A stretch of 64,000 bases of DNA from contig JAEHOE010000099.1 of the NCBI GenBank assembly GCA_016858145.1, positions 186,001-250,000 of the forward strand, given 5' to 3'. Within the stretch, counting starts at the first letter, position 1, and every line of letters begins with the position of its first letter. The translations under genes were made by a program, and so were the position numbers. Shown one piece after another: positions 1 to 10,117 of the stretch. The notes beneath the pieces are model-generated. The model was not told the DNA's origin. It saw nothing but the letters and a program-made list of their open reading frames with translations, and searched no databases. Source of the DNA: Edaphochlamys debaryana. Its lineage: Eukaryota; Chlorophyta; Chlorophyceae; Chlamydomonadales.

Positions 1-717
1 ACAGCACCCGGCATTGCCTTGACCAACGTCCCCACACCCCTGCAACAGCTCGAATGCGCTTATGTTTGCCTGTCACCCCTGCGAGTTCCAACGTCCAAAG
101 CGTGCGAAGTGCGCCATATCACACCGGCCCTGGCCGTTAGCGAATCCCAACCTGCACCGTCTGCTCACGCTTGCTCTCAACCCCGCCCCAAAGGCCATGG
201 TGTGCATCCCGCAGAACAGCTTGCCCACACCAATCAGCAGACACCTTGCATCCCGCCCCGCACGCCTGCAACCCTCCCCATAAGTGCTCAATACTGGTGC
301 AACGTGATCAAGGGCGGATTTGATGAAAGGACGACCGAATGGCATGCACATGAGAGCCTCCGAGACTCCAACACGAACCGATTGCTGCGCACGTCACCGG
401 GCCATGCCAAGAGCACACGCCCGCTCATCACGAGTCCATGTTAAGTCACGCGCACGCACACACACTGCAAACCATCCGAGCTGGCCCCCAGCCATCTGCC
501 TGCGATCCCAGATGCATGACTCCTGCCGCATGTAGGGGAGCCTGATGGGGCCCTAAATGGGACTTGGGGCCCTTGAACACTGAGGAGTGGCAGCGACGGC
601 GCTAGCCCCGCCCCCACCGCACCGGGTCAGAGGACCCCGAACACCACAGCATGGCCACTTCTCCTCCTCAGAAGGGCGCGGCGAGGGCAGCGGTGGTGGC
701 AGCTTCAGCTGGGGTCC
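1..717. other. Gene-poor sequence
   Basis: Short open frames occur on both strands, but none has a recognisable domain, a convincing codon pattern or paired splice sites. I see no RNA gene. The only candidate coding sequence nearby begins at the stop codon at 718-720 on the minus strand. Confidence 0.4.
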
Positions 718-1064
718 TTAGTCGGAGTGGATGTAAAGGGACACGGCGTCGATTGCCACCTTGGCGGCCGCACTGAGCTCGACAGCCAGGTTTGTGGCTT
801 GGAGAGCGGTCTCGGCGGCCTTGAGAGCGTCCACGGTCCTGGCGTCGTAAGCCTGTTGTATGGCCACAGTGAAGCCAAACGCCGCGGGCTGGCCGGCGGC
901 CAGGAGCGTGTAGTTGTTGACCGCCCCTGAGGCGCGCTTGCAAAGATGACGACGGGCGTGACGCACGGCCTCCGCGTTCCAGTCGTGGGCATAACCTTGT
1001 AAGCGGGCGCTGGCCTTAGACTCGTCCTCGTGCGTGCCGACGGCAGCAGTGACGACGTAAACCT
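718..1064 (-). CDS. Candidate terminal exon, unknown helical protein
   Basis: A minus-strand frame runs from an acceptor-like site (ACGTAG at about 1065-1070) to a stop at 718-720. It encodes about 115 residues, Ala-rich and predicted helical, ending in LYIHSD. An in-frame stop lies just upstream of the acceptor and there is no ATG at the boundary, so this would be a last exon whose 5' partners I could not place. No family is recognised. The hydrophobic spacing is regular and reads better than the overlapping frames, but this is weak evidence. It could be a fragment or a chance ORF. Confidence 0.28.
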
Positions 1065-1902
1065 ACGTATGGATGCAAGGCGAGCATGCCAGTCGGCGCA
1101 GGAACCTCAGTGCCCCGTTGAATTATTCAATAGTCTGAAACAACTGGCCGTCGGTGGCTAGCTAGAAGAAGCGGGAACAGGCGAGAAAGCCGGGCGGAGT
1201 CGCCCCGTCTGGGCTGCCTTGAAAGCGTGAGCCGCAGCATGTATTCTTTCTGTGGGCTGGTACGTCTATGCGCTCCTCAGAGGTATGGGCGAATGAGGTG
1301 AACTCCGGCCGAGCGAGGACCCAGCGTGCCAGCGCACTGTCAAGCGTGCTGGAGGGCTGGGTCCGGCACTCGTCCGGGCCTATGTTCGCACTGCTTGCTG
1401 ATGCTGAAAGTGAAGGCTCACCTCCATCGCAGAGCTCAACGCACTCCCGAGTCCACTCTTAGACTCCTTCCACCACGTGCCGACGTGCAGGTCAAAGCTA
1501 ACGCGAAGTACTCGTGTTGCAAGAAGTACGCGTGTTGCACCGAAGGCTGGCGCGTAGGCTGGCGCAGGCTGGCAGCATGCATGCACCTTCACGACGCCTT
1601 CCCCATCCTGCTGCGGCCCCACCATTCACCCCGCCGCGCCACCTCGTCCCCCGTTTCTCATTCCCCCTTGCAGGGTTCAGCAGGCTTGGAAAGTGCGGGG
1701 ACGTGGAGGATCCACATGCGAGCCACATGGTAGCCTCCATATCCTGTCAATCCCTCGCTGCAAGTGAGTCCGCGGCTGCCTCGCTCTCCTTCACCGCGGC
1801 GACCCCCTAGCAGTGGCTTGTGCTGTTGCTAGGGTGGTGCTGGTATGGGAGGGCCATACCCAGACACGCAGAAACGGCGGTAGAATACTAAGGGGGGTTC
1901 TA
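1065..1902. other. No supported gene
   Basis: This stretch leads up to the left terminal repeat at 1903. Open frames on both strands are short and overlap without a preferred frame. No tRNA-like or repeat structure was seen. Confidence 0.4.
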
Positions 1903-1931
1903 CACTCGCAGAACGGGGGGCGGTCATTCGG
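1903..1931 (+). repeat. Left terminal inverted repeat
   Basis: This 29-bp sequence is the exact reverse complement of 6607-6635. It contains a G6 run at 1915-1920 and ends in the first CATTCGG copy of the subterminal array. Confidence 0.8.
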
Positions 1932-2080
1932 TACTCATTTAGTGGTCATTCGAGATGACCCGAATGACTGCCCGAATGACCCGAGGAATGACTGGCAGAA
2001 TGAGTGGACAGTATCATTCCTTGAATGACCAGTCATTACAGAATGACCCCCTCCGCCGCTGCGTGGAATGACCTGAGCCA
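1921..2080. repeat. Left subterminal GAATGACC array
   Basis: About ten copies of GAATGACC or GAATGACT, in both orientations (GGTCATTC and GAATGACC), lie in about 160 bp just inside the left terminal repeat. Spacing is irregular, from about 8 to 25 bp. The matching cluster sits inside the right end. Confidence 0.7.
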
Positions 2081-3525
2081 TTGTGCTGCATAAGAACCGT
2101 GTGATTCCTGTGTCTGCTCTGCCCTGCCACCGCTATTCCCTGTCCTGCCTCACCACCCGGCCTGCTTGCCATGCCTTACATGCCATGCATGCACCTCCCG
2201 CCAAGGCCACACCACTGCTCCCGCCCATGCTTGAGTCCCCTCCTCGCCGCTAGTCCTCGCCATCGACATGGCCTCCGGGCTGCTGCACAGCTCCGTGCGC
2301 TCCTTAGCGTCCCTCCTCGTTGGGGGCCTGTTCCACAGGGACAAAGGGTGCGAACGGGTGAGACTGAAGCCGGGGTCCCACACGATTCCAAAAAGGACAC
2401 GCAGCTCCCCAAACTTTGCCTTCTAGCTTACCGGCGTGTCCGGCGATGTACGTGTAACTGCAAATCATGCCTTTCGGCCGTTGGGCGGGAGGCTGCGGGG
2501 ACAAGCAAGAACCGAGTTCGTGTCAGACGAGCGGACAATTCGGAAGCTGTCTGCAACCATACTCGTTCCCAACATTGCCCACTCACGGCGTTAGCACGGC
2601 TGACGAGACGCGAGCAGCGCGGTCAATTGGATGCTGCGAGGCACGGAGCCTGCACGAAGCGGCATTTTGTCCGCAGTGCACGGTATCACCTTGGAGTGTT
2701 ACTGTATGGGCAGTGAGGGATGAGGCGGAGGGTCAGGTAGAGTCGTGTGGCAAAGTCAACATCGCGGTCGCCCGTCAACGCTGGCCAGCTCCCAGTGCTA
2801 CGCGCCACAAACTGACCTACCTGAAGATCTTGCCAATACAGTGCTGCGGCCAGGGGCCACACCGTCGTGTCAGGAGCTGCCACGAGCTGCGAAAGCCCAC
2901 AGACGTTCGGCGAGGCCGCGCAGCATTATTGGCGCATCAGTATCATCACAGCTGCAACCTGGACGTTCACATAGTACTACAGGAGGTCCGGGCTCAACGC
3001 GCGAGCCAGTCAACGCGTGTTACGCTGTCGCCCGAGGCGCGCGACATTCGCGCAGAAGCGTGTGTATTCATGGTTTGAAGGAGTACTGTGTATAACACTG
3101 TAGCAGAGTGTGTGTATGTAGGGGCTCAGTGGCCTGAGTTCGAGAGTTGGCCGGAGGGAGCCGGCCCATGGCGATGCTACATGCTGGTGCTGGGAGACGC
3201 AAGAATCAACCGGGAAGGCTCCATCTGAGCTCCTGTGTGGCTACAACTGTTGCTTGTAAGTCCAGAGTCGGTGTCGGGGGCCCAGCGAAAGGATGCTCGC
3301 GGGCGGCAACGACCTTCGCTGGGCGTTACAGGTGCTGATGGAGGTAACTGACGTCCAACAAAGCCTATGGCCACAGCTGGTCACAGCGGCGAGGCCTCGG
3401 CGAGGACTCCACCGGTTCCACCGCCTCGATGCACCGCGCACTATGCTCCTGCCGGTTCCGAGGCCGCCAAACCGCTTGCAAACACCTATTGGATGTGCTG
3501 GTTTAGAGGCTTCATTAGTGCGGCC
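2081..3525. other. Unique interior of the TIR element, no gene recognised
   Basis: The interior between the left array and the minisatellite has overlapping open frames on the plus strand (for example 2467-3078) but no recognisable domain and no transposase signature. The ORFs overlap heavily in several frames, as expected in GC-rich noncoding DNA. Confidence 0.45.
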
Positions 3526-4528
3526 GCACGGTGGGGCGGCAACAAGCGCCTGGGCACGGTGGGGCGGGGTTCCACTCGGTATCAAGGCCCTGGGCACGGT
3601 GGGGCGGGGTTTCACACGGGATTGACGCTCTGGGCACGGTGGGGCTGAGCTCCACACAGGATTGACGCCCTGAGCACGGTGGGGCGGGAATTCCACACCG
3701 GTTCCCAGGGTTCCTCACGGGACTGACGCCGTGAGCAAGGTGGGCGTGGATCTACTCGGAATTGAAGCGCCTGGGCACGTTGGGGCGGGGTTCCACACAG
3801 GATTGACACCCTGGGCATGGTAGGATATGGTTCCACACAGGATTGACCCCATGCGCACGATGGGGCGGGGTTGCACACAGGATTGACGCCCTGGGCACGG
3901 TGGTGCGCGGTTCTACTCGGCATTACGACCCCTGGGCACGGTGGGGCGCGGTTCCACACAGGATTGACGCCCTGGGCACGATGGGGCGCAGTTCTACTCG
4001 GCATTACGACCCCTGGGTACGGTGGTGCGGGGTTCTACACGACATTACGACCCCTGGGTACGGTGGGGCGCGGTTCCACACAGGATTGACGCCCTGGGCA
4101 CGATGGGGCGCAGTTCTACTCGGCATTACGACCCCTGGGCACGGTGGGGCGGGGTTCCACACAGGATTGACTCCACGCGCACGTTGGGACCGGGTTCCAC
4201 ACAGGATTGACGCCCTGGGTACGGTGGTGCGGGGTTCTACTCGGCATTACGACCCCTGGGCACGGTGGGGCGCGGTTCCACACAGGATTGACTCCACGCG
4301 CACGTTGGGACCGGGTTCCACACAGGATTGACGCCCTGGGTACGGTGGGGCTGGGTTCCACACAGGATTGACGCTCTGGGCACGGTGGGGCGGGGTTCTA
4401 CTCGGCATTACGACCCCTGGGTACGGTGGTGCGGGTTCTACTCGGCATTACGACCCCTGGGTACGGTGGGGCGGGGTTCCACACAGGATTGACGCTCTGG
4501 GCACGATGAGGCGCGGTTCTACATGGGA
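3526..4528. repeat. Minisatellite, ~39-bp unit, about 25 copies
   Basis: Tandem copies of a unit built on GGGCACGGTGGGGCGGGG occur in two interleaved variants. One continues TTCCACACAGGATTGACGCC, the other TTCTACTCGGCATTACGACC. The variants alternate irregularly, which suggests higher-order reshuffling. The frames that read through (for example 3843-4331 plus) are repeat translations, not genes. Confidence 0.85.
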
Positions 4529-4825
4529 TTGCACCTCCTTCGCCCTGCGCCGAAACTCAGCCCGCTGTGCTGCCGTCACCCCGACAACCACATTCCACCC
4601 CCCCTCCCCCTTCCAGCTCCGCTGAACGGTAGCCTGGAGCTCAGTGCGCCCCGAAAAGCCCAGCCTTGACAGGTCTCCCGACCGCAGCCGGTCCGCCATC
4701 TCATCTGAGACCTAGCAGCAGCCGGCCCCGCTCCTACTTAGGGGCAGTCTCCACGATCAGCTCAGAGAAGCCAACAGTGCCGGTACACGAATTAGCATCC
4801 CGCCCAACCATTCGCCCCTTCACCC

Positions 4826-6090
4826 AGCTGCAACGCCAGTGCGCCAGCTACCGCTAGCAGAGCCCTGGGGGACGCGGGTTGGGAGGGCAAGAGGGGCGTT
4901 TGCGGGCTCGTGAGCGTAGCAGGGGGCACCCGCGCAGGTGCAGATCGGGAGCCGATCCAGCCCAGCCCCAGGGCGGCAACACGGCCGGGGGACACCACTG
5001 CGTGTGGGTTTGCCCGGGCCCACCTGTGATGCCGGGGCTCCCATCTGCTAGCCAAGCCTGGGGCACCGCAAGCGCACGCCCGTAGCCCCTTGCAACGCCA
5101 GTGCGCCAGCTACCGCTAGCAGAGCCCTGGGGGACGCGGGTTGGGAGGGCGAGAGGGACGTTAGGGGGCTCGTGAGCGCAGCAGGGGGCACCCGCGCAGG
5201 TGCAGATCGGGAGCCGATCCAGCCCAGCCCCAGGGCGGCAACACGGCCGGGGGACACCACTGCGTGTGGGTTTGCCCGGGCCCACCTGTGATGCCGGGGC
5301 TCCCATCTGCTAGCCAAGCCTGGGGCACCGCAAGCGCACGCCCTTAGCCCCTTGCAACGCCAGTGCGCCAGCTACCGCTAGCAGAGCCCTGGGGGGCGCG
5401 GGTTGGGAGGGCGAGAGGGACGTTAGGGGGCTCGTGAGCGCAGCAGGGGGCACCCGCGCAGGTGCAGATCGGGAGCCGATCCAGCCCAGCCCCAGGGCCG
5501 CAACACGGCCGGGGCACATCGCTGCGTGCGGGTTTGCCCGGGCCCACCTGTGATGCCGGGGCTCCCATCTGCTAGCCAAGCCTGGGGCACCGCAAGCGCG
5601 CGCCCTTAGCCCCTTGCAACGCCAGTGCGCCAGCTACCGCTAGCAGAGCCCTGGGGGACGCGGGTTGGGAGGGCGAGAGGGACGTTAGGGGGCTCGTGAG
5701 CGCAGCAGGGGGCACCCGCGCAGGTGCAGATCGGGAGCCGATCCAGCCTGGCCCCAGGGCCGCAACACGGCCGGGGCACATCGCTGCGTGCGGGTTTGCC
5801 CGGGCCCACCTGTGATGCCGGGGCTCCCATCTGCTAGCCAAGCCTGGGGCACCGCAAGCGCGCGCCCTTAGCCCCTTGCAACGCCAGTGCGCCAGCTACC
5901 GCTAGCAGAGCCCTGGGGGACGCGGGTTGGGAGGGCGAGAGGGACGTTAGGGGGCTCGTGAGCGCAGCAGGGGGCACCCGCGCAGGTGCAGATCGGGAGC
6001 CGATCCAGCCCGGCCCCAGGGCGGCAACACGGCCGGGGGACACCACTGCGCGCGGGTTTACCCAGGCCCACCTGTGATGCCGGGGCTCCC
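4826..6090. repeat. 262-bp satellite, about 4.8 tandem copies
   Basis: The landmark AACGCCAGTGCGCCAGCTAC recurs at about 4830, 5092, 5354, 5616 and 5878, a constant period of 262 bp. Copies are nearly identical, with scattered substitutions such as GGACACCACTGCGTG versus GGGCACATCGCTGCG, and the last copy diverges at about 6080. The unit length is not divisible by three, so the long minus-strand frames within it are repeat artefacts. Confidence 0.9.
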
Positions 6091-6535
6091 AGCTGCATGC
6101 TGTGTAAGCGCACGCCGCTCGCTCAAGCCTGGGAACCCGTTAGCTGGGCCTCCCGCGATGTTGCCTTGGCTGCGTCGGCGCAAAGCACTGTTGCCTGCCT
6201 GTTTCCTGTTACCATCACATGGTCCTTGAATGCTTTGGCTTAGAGCGGAGAGGCGAAAGGCGTGAGAGCGCGCAAGGGCGGAGGTTGTGCGCATCATCGG
6301 CGTACCAGCGGCATTGTGCTATGGGACTCAAGGACAGTATGCATTGTGATCCTATGAGTCGACATGTGCGTTGTTGATGGAAGCGATGGCCTGAAGTACG
6401 TGTTTTGCGGGCCTGCGTGCAACTCGCGTCAAGTCTTGGGCTGCGTGAACATCACAATTACTTATAGAAGCTATAAGTGAAGATAGATAAGAGGTGAAAC
6501 GGCTTGCAGCACAGTTTCCCCCCCGCCCTCTCCCC

Positions 6536-6629
6536 CGCAAATGACCCGCGGAATGACCGGCCCGACCGAATGACCCCGGAATGACCGCCGAATGACCGAA
6601 ATCCTGCCGAATGACCGCCCCCCGTTCTG
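6536..6629. repeat. Right subterminal GAATGACC array
   Basis: About six GAATGACC-type copies, all in the same orientation, lie just inside the right terminal repeat. They mirror the left array at 1921-2080. Confidence 0.7.
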
Positions 6630-6635
6630 CGAGTG
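6607..6635 (-). repeat. Right terminal inverted repeat
   Basis: This is the exact reverse complement of 1903-1931 over 29 bp. Together the two repeats define a 4733-bp element. Confidence 0.8.
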
Positions 6636-7715
6636 AGCTACGGGCCCAGCCCTAGTGACGTGGCGTGACGACCGAAAGTCTGTTACGTTGCTTGGGTGTC
6701 GGGTGTGCAGGTGGCACTAGCGGACGCCAAGGGCGGTCCAAAGGGCGTGCCCCCTATTGAGGTACTGCAGTGTGAGATGTGGGGCGCGGGGCAAAGGAGA
6801 AGTCGAGGACAGGTCGAGACAAGCAAGGGAGAGAGGACTAGAGTCTAGTCACTAGACTCCTCAGGGGGGCCATCGGGGACGGGGAACGTGTGTGTCTGTC
6901 TGTGTCGCAGGCACGGCACGCAGTGGATGTATGTCATATTCAACCGACGCTCAAACTGTGGGGTCATGTAGCTTCTCGCCTCGCGAAACTAGGCTTGCGC
7001 TGCCACACCGGTGGGGATAGGATAGCTGTGATCAGTAATAGGTGCGTATAATCGATGTGCTGGAATGCAGGCGCGCGATATGTGAGCCCATTGCGCGCTG
7101 CCTCCGCCTACCCCAGGCGGCACTACGCCCCGTTGTCTATAATAACCCCAGGCGGAACACCAAGGGCGCTAAGGAGCCCGCGACCACGCCACGGCGTCCC
7201 TACTGCGCCCCTGCGCCCCTGCACCCACTGACATATACTCGCTTCACCCCCACCCGCCGTGGGAAACGCAGGGAGACCGGATTGCCTCAAATCAAATGTT
7301 CGGGGAATTAGCTGCCGGCCCAGCCGACTAAGTTTGGGCTGCCGCCCTAGGCCAGCCGACTAACCCGTGCCAATCCGCCACGGCCAGCCGACTAAAAGGG
7401 CCGGTCTACGCGGATTAGTCGCCAGCTCAGCCGACTCATCCCAGGGAAGATAGCAACACTGTCGGGGATTGCCGGACATGAAATTGCGGAGTCGAAACGA
7501 AATGCCATAAAGGAGTGGCATGCGTCGTTGGATGGGAATGGGGGTCGGGGTCAGGGAGGCAGCCCCGCCCTCCGGCTGAGAGTTGCGCATGGAGGCCTCG
7601 CCCTCAGAGGCTAGGACACTAGCACCCGTGCCTGCCTAGGGAGTCGCCCCCGCATCTTCCACCGCTATCCTCCGAACACACCTAGCGCCCGATCTCGGCC
7701 TCGGCCCTGTCCAGC
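6636..7715. other. No supported gene; short-motif cluster inside
   Basis: No coding sequence was recognised. The notable content is the CAGCCGACTA cluster at about 7319-7440, listed separately. Confidence 0.4.
7319..7440. repeat. Cluster of the 10-mer CAGCCGACTA
   Basis: The motif (C)CAGCCGACTA or a close form occurs four times on the plus strand (about 7321, 7353, 7384, 7429), with an inverse-like GATTAGTCG at about 7413. Spacing is about 30-45 bp. The arrangement resembles the subterminal repeats of the element at 1903-6635, but with a different motif, and I found no inverted terminal sequence to go with it. Confidence 0.5.
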
Positions 7716-8038
7716 TCAGCGTGCAGCGCGTGGAGGAGCCGCGCCCTGGCCCTCCACGGCCTGGGCGGCCTCCTCCCTGATCTCCTCGACCAGCATGTCG
7801 GCTGAGGCCAGCATGTCGCCCATGTACCGCTTGACCTCGTGCTCGGCGGACTTGGCCGACGCAGCGTCCGCCTCCAGGCTCTTCATCTTGCGCGAAGCCG
7901 GCTCCAGGGTCTCCTCCAGCAGGGCCCTGAACTCCTTCGGCAGGGTGGGGTGCACGCGGCCGCTTGGCAGGCCCAGCTGCTGGTGTAGCGCCAGGATCTT
8001 GCTGGGCGGGAGAGGCTGCTTGGGCGGGCCAGCCGCGT
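7716..8038 (-). CDS. Candidate terminal exon, helical/coiled-coil protein of unknown function
   Basis: A minus-strand frame runs from an acceptor (TTGACGCAG, exon start 8038) to a stop at 7716-7718, about 107 residues. It starts with a Pro/Lys-rich stretch (PPKQPLPPSKILALHQQLG), continues as a long charged helix with coiled-coil character (FRALLEETLEPASRKMKSLE and onward) and ends Ala/Gly/Pro-rich. No family is recognised. Upstream exons were not found. It is more plausible than the frames that overlap it because the hydrophobic and charged pattern is regular. Confidence 0.35.
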
Positions 8039-10117
8039 TGGCCTGCGTCAAGGGGCAGGGGGCCGGGGAGGGGCAGATGGCAGACGGATTTCCCTGCTTT
8101 GAGACCTGCGCGAACTCGCTACAATGCGACTTGTTTGTGCGTCTGCAACCGAGGCGCCTCCAGTCGCATTGATGCCGCGCGGAAACTCATTTCGTAGCGT
8201 TACCCAATGAGTGCTATGGCGGGCCGGAAACAGCGCGAGGCCGAAAACGTAACGAAACCGTAACGTAACTGACAAGGGTGGCTGCCCGAAGGCAGGAAAA
8301 GGGCTGAGCCCCGTGGTCCCCCCCAGGGGCCCAATGTTCGAGTCTGGCTCCGTGCAGCCCTCAACCCCTCTCCACCACCAGCCCGCACCACGGCACGCGG
8401 GCTCGCACCCGGCCATTAATCCGTTAGAACCCCGCACTACACGAGGTGGTGCGCTCGTCAGGCGTCTACTCGCCTCGGCCTGGACATAGCCGGCTGAAAA
8501 CGTATAGCGTCGCCCCGCTAGGGGGGCACGCCAACACCCAGTAGGTGGCGCTCTCGCTCAACCTCCTTCGCCTCCCTCTCATCTCCCTGCTGCAGCCCGA
8601 TGCAGCCCTCCATTAGCCCGTCCTCCAATCCCACATGATTGTCTACGCCAGGGGGGAGGTACAAACAAAGTTGCCCGATACCATGCCTCAAAGTCCCCCG
8701 ACCCCCCGGGACCGACGTCCGACCGACCCGTACAATGTACGACACTGCCGTACAAGGCCTGTACGTACTCCACTCTATGCCTTTCGCGTTTCGCTGGACT
8801 GCTGGCCGTGTGCTCTATCCATGGGCGCGCACACCACTCCCGGTGGCCCACGTTGGTTGGGTACCATCGACCATGCCCCGGACCCGGAAGTATTGTGCGT
8901 TCTGGGGCGCGGGAATGGAAGGCGGGCTTCCAGGAGCACCTGTGAGACGCCTTTGGGTGGTCGCATGTGTGCCCGGGGCCCGGCATGCCAACATGTCCCA
9001 CCGGTCCCGACTCCCTAACACCGCTAGACGGGTACCGCTAGACCGGGTACGGGTGCCTTGCCAGCATAAGTTCGTGCCTTGCCCCCATAACTTTGCACTT
9101 AAACCTCCGTTTCTATTTCTGAAAGTGGATTCGGGATCCTCACGGCAAGCTCTGTTCAGATGAGGCATGATGTATGTCTGGGGAGGACCTTCCCCCCCCC
9201 CTGACTGGCGGCCGCCTGCACGCACAACACCGGGGGCCTCGACACCAGGAGCCAGGAAAGTACCGTTTGCGCGCGCGGCTGCCCCTAGGTTAGCCCCTGC
9301 CTCGGCGATGCGCATTGCTGGCACCCCGCCTTCTCCTCTCGCGTTGCGGCAGCGGCTACATCGACGCGTTCAGCTGCATCCCCCGTCGTCGTCCGGACTA
9401 CGCTGCACGGCCCCTGCGAGCACAGAACCTCCCCCCCCCCTGTCTACGCCTTTCACAACCGTCCTGGCTGGGTGGACCCCACCATGAAAGACCAAGGACT
9501 GGCACATATCACGGTATCAGGGCTACCTCTGGATAGCACTGTGCCATTGCACCCCTCAACTGCGCCTTCCACTGCACGTGACTGGCGTCCACGTTCCTCA
9601 CCAACCCCCCTACCGCCGTGCGTGCAGTCACCATCAACCCAGCCGTGGGCCTTCTGATGCGGTCTGGTCATACTAGCCTTAGGACTGGCTACATGAAAAG
9701 CCTCTCTTCCCAATGCCCGGTCGCCCCTTCATGTTGGCTTGCCCCAGCCTCCGCTCGGAGAGCGGAGCAGGGGCTACGCCTATGCAAGTACATCGCAGGG
9801 TGCCCCGGGCGTGTCGCCTACACAACGCGCATCAGATCTTGTTGTAGCCACGCGGCCTCCCCCGCGGCCCCCCGCCCCGCACGCGACCCACCGGCGACCC
9901 ATGAGGTCGCCCAACCCCACTCCCCCAAAAAGGAGGCAAGCCCCGCTGCTGCGTGGAGAACCAAAGCCGCGTACTCTCCTGCCCCTGACAGCAAAGGAGG
10001 CGCAGGCCCCACTCATACCAAGAGCGAGCCCCCAAGATGGAGCCCGGAAAGATCATGGGCGGCGTCCGCTGCTGCTACAGCGCCACTCCAAACGTTGTCT
10101 GCGCGCCGGAGTCGAGC
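8039..10117. other. No supported gene
   Basis: This is the 3' flank of the two-module zinc-finger gene that ends at 10118, plus further gene-poor DNA. Several long frames occur on the plus strand (for example 9618-10136), but they overlap each other, are Pro/Arg/Ser-rich as GC-rich shadows are, and lack domains. Confidence 0.4.

Larger units (their letters stand above)
1903..6635. mobile_element. Non-autonomous TIR DNA transposon carrying internal satellites
   Basis: The ends are a perfect 29-bp inverted repeat (1903-1931 and 6607-6635), each starting CACTCGCAGAACGG and running into CATTCGG. Just inside both ends are clusters of the 8-mer GAATGACC and its complement (about 1921-2080 and 6536-6629), the kind of subterminal array that transposases bind in several TIR superfamilies. 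The interior holds a ~39-bp minisatellite (about 3526-4528) and a 262-bp satellite (about 4826-6090). No transposase was recognised in any frame, so the element would depend on one elsewhere. I found no clean target-site duplication next to the 29-bp repeats, so the true ends may lie slightly outside and the superfamily is unassigned. Seen: the inverted repeats and arrays. Inferred: mobility. Confidence 0.7.

Noticed and set aside
3843..4331. 162-codon plus-strand ORF
   Set aside because: It is a translation through the minisatellite; its amino-acid repeats mirror the DNA repeat.
4792..6113. Repeated 74-89-codon minus-strand ORFs
   Set aside because: Each is a copy of the 262-bp satellite. 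The unit is not a multiple of three and no domain is recognisable.
1825..6660. hAT-like outer ends (TAGGG at about 1830 and CCCTA at about 6651) with an 8-bp duplication
   Set aside because: The outer match is short and asymmetric and the flanking bases match only partly, so I kept the perfect 29-bp repeats as the ends.
8330..8360. TTCGAGTC-like tRNA T-loop
   Set aside because: The bases on either side cannot pair into a T-stem and no anticodon arm or acceptor stem is found.
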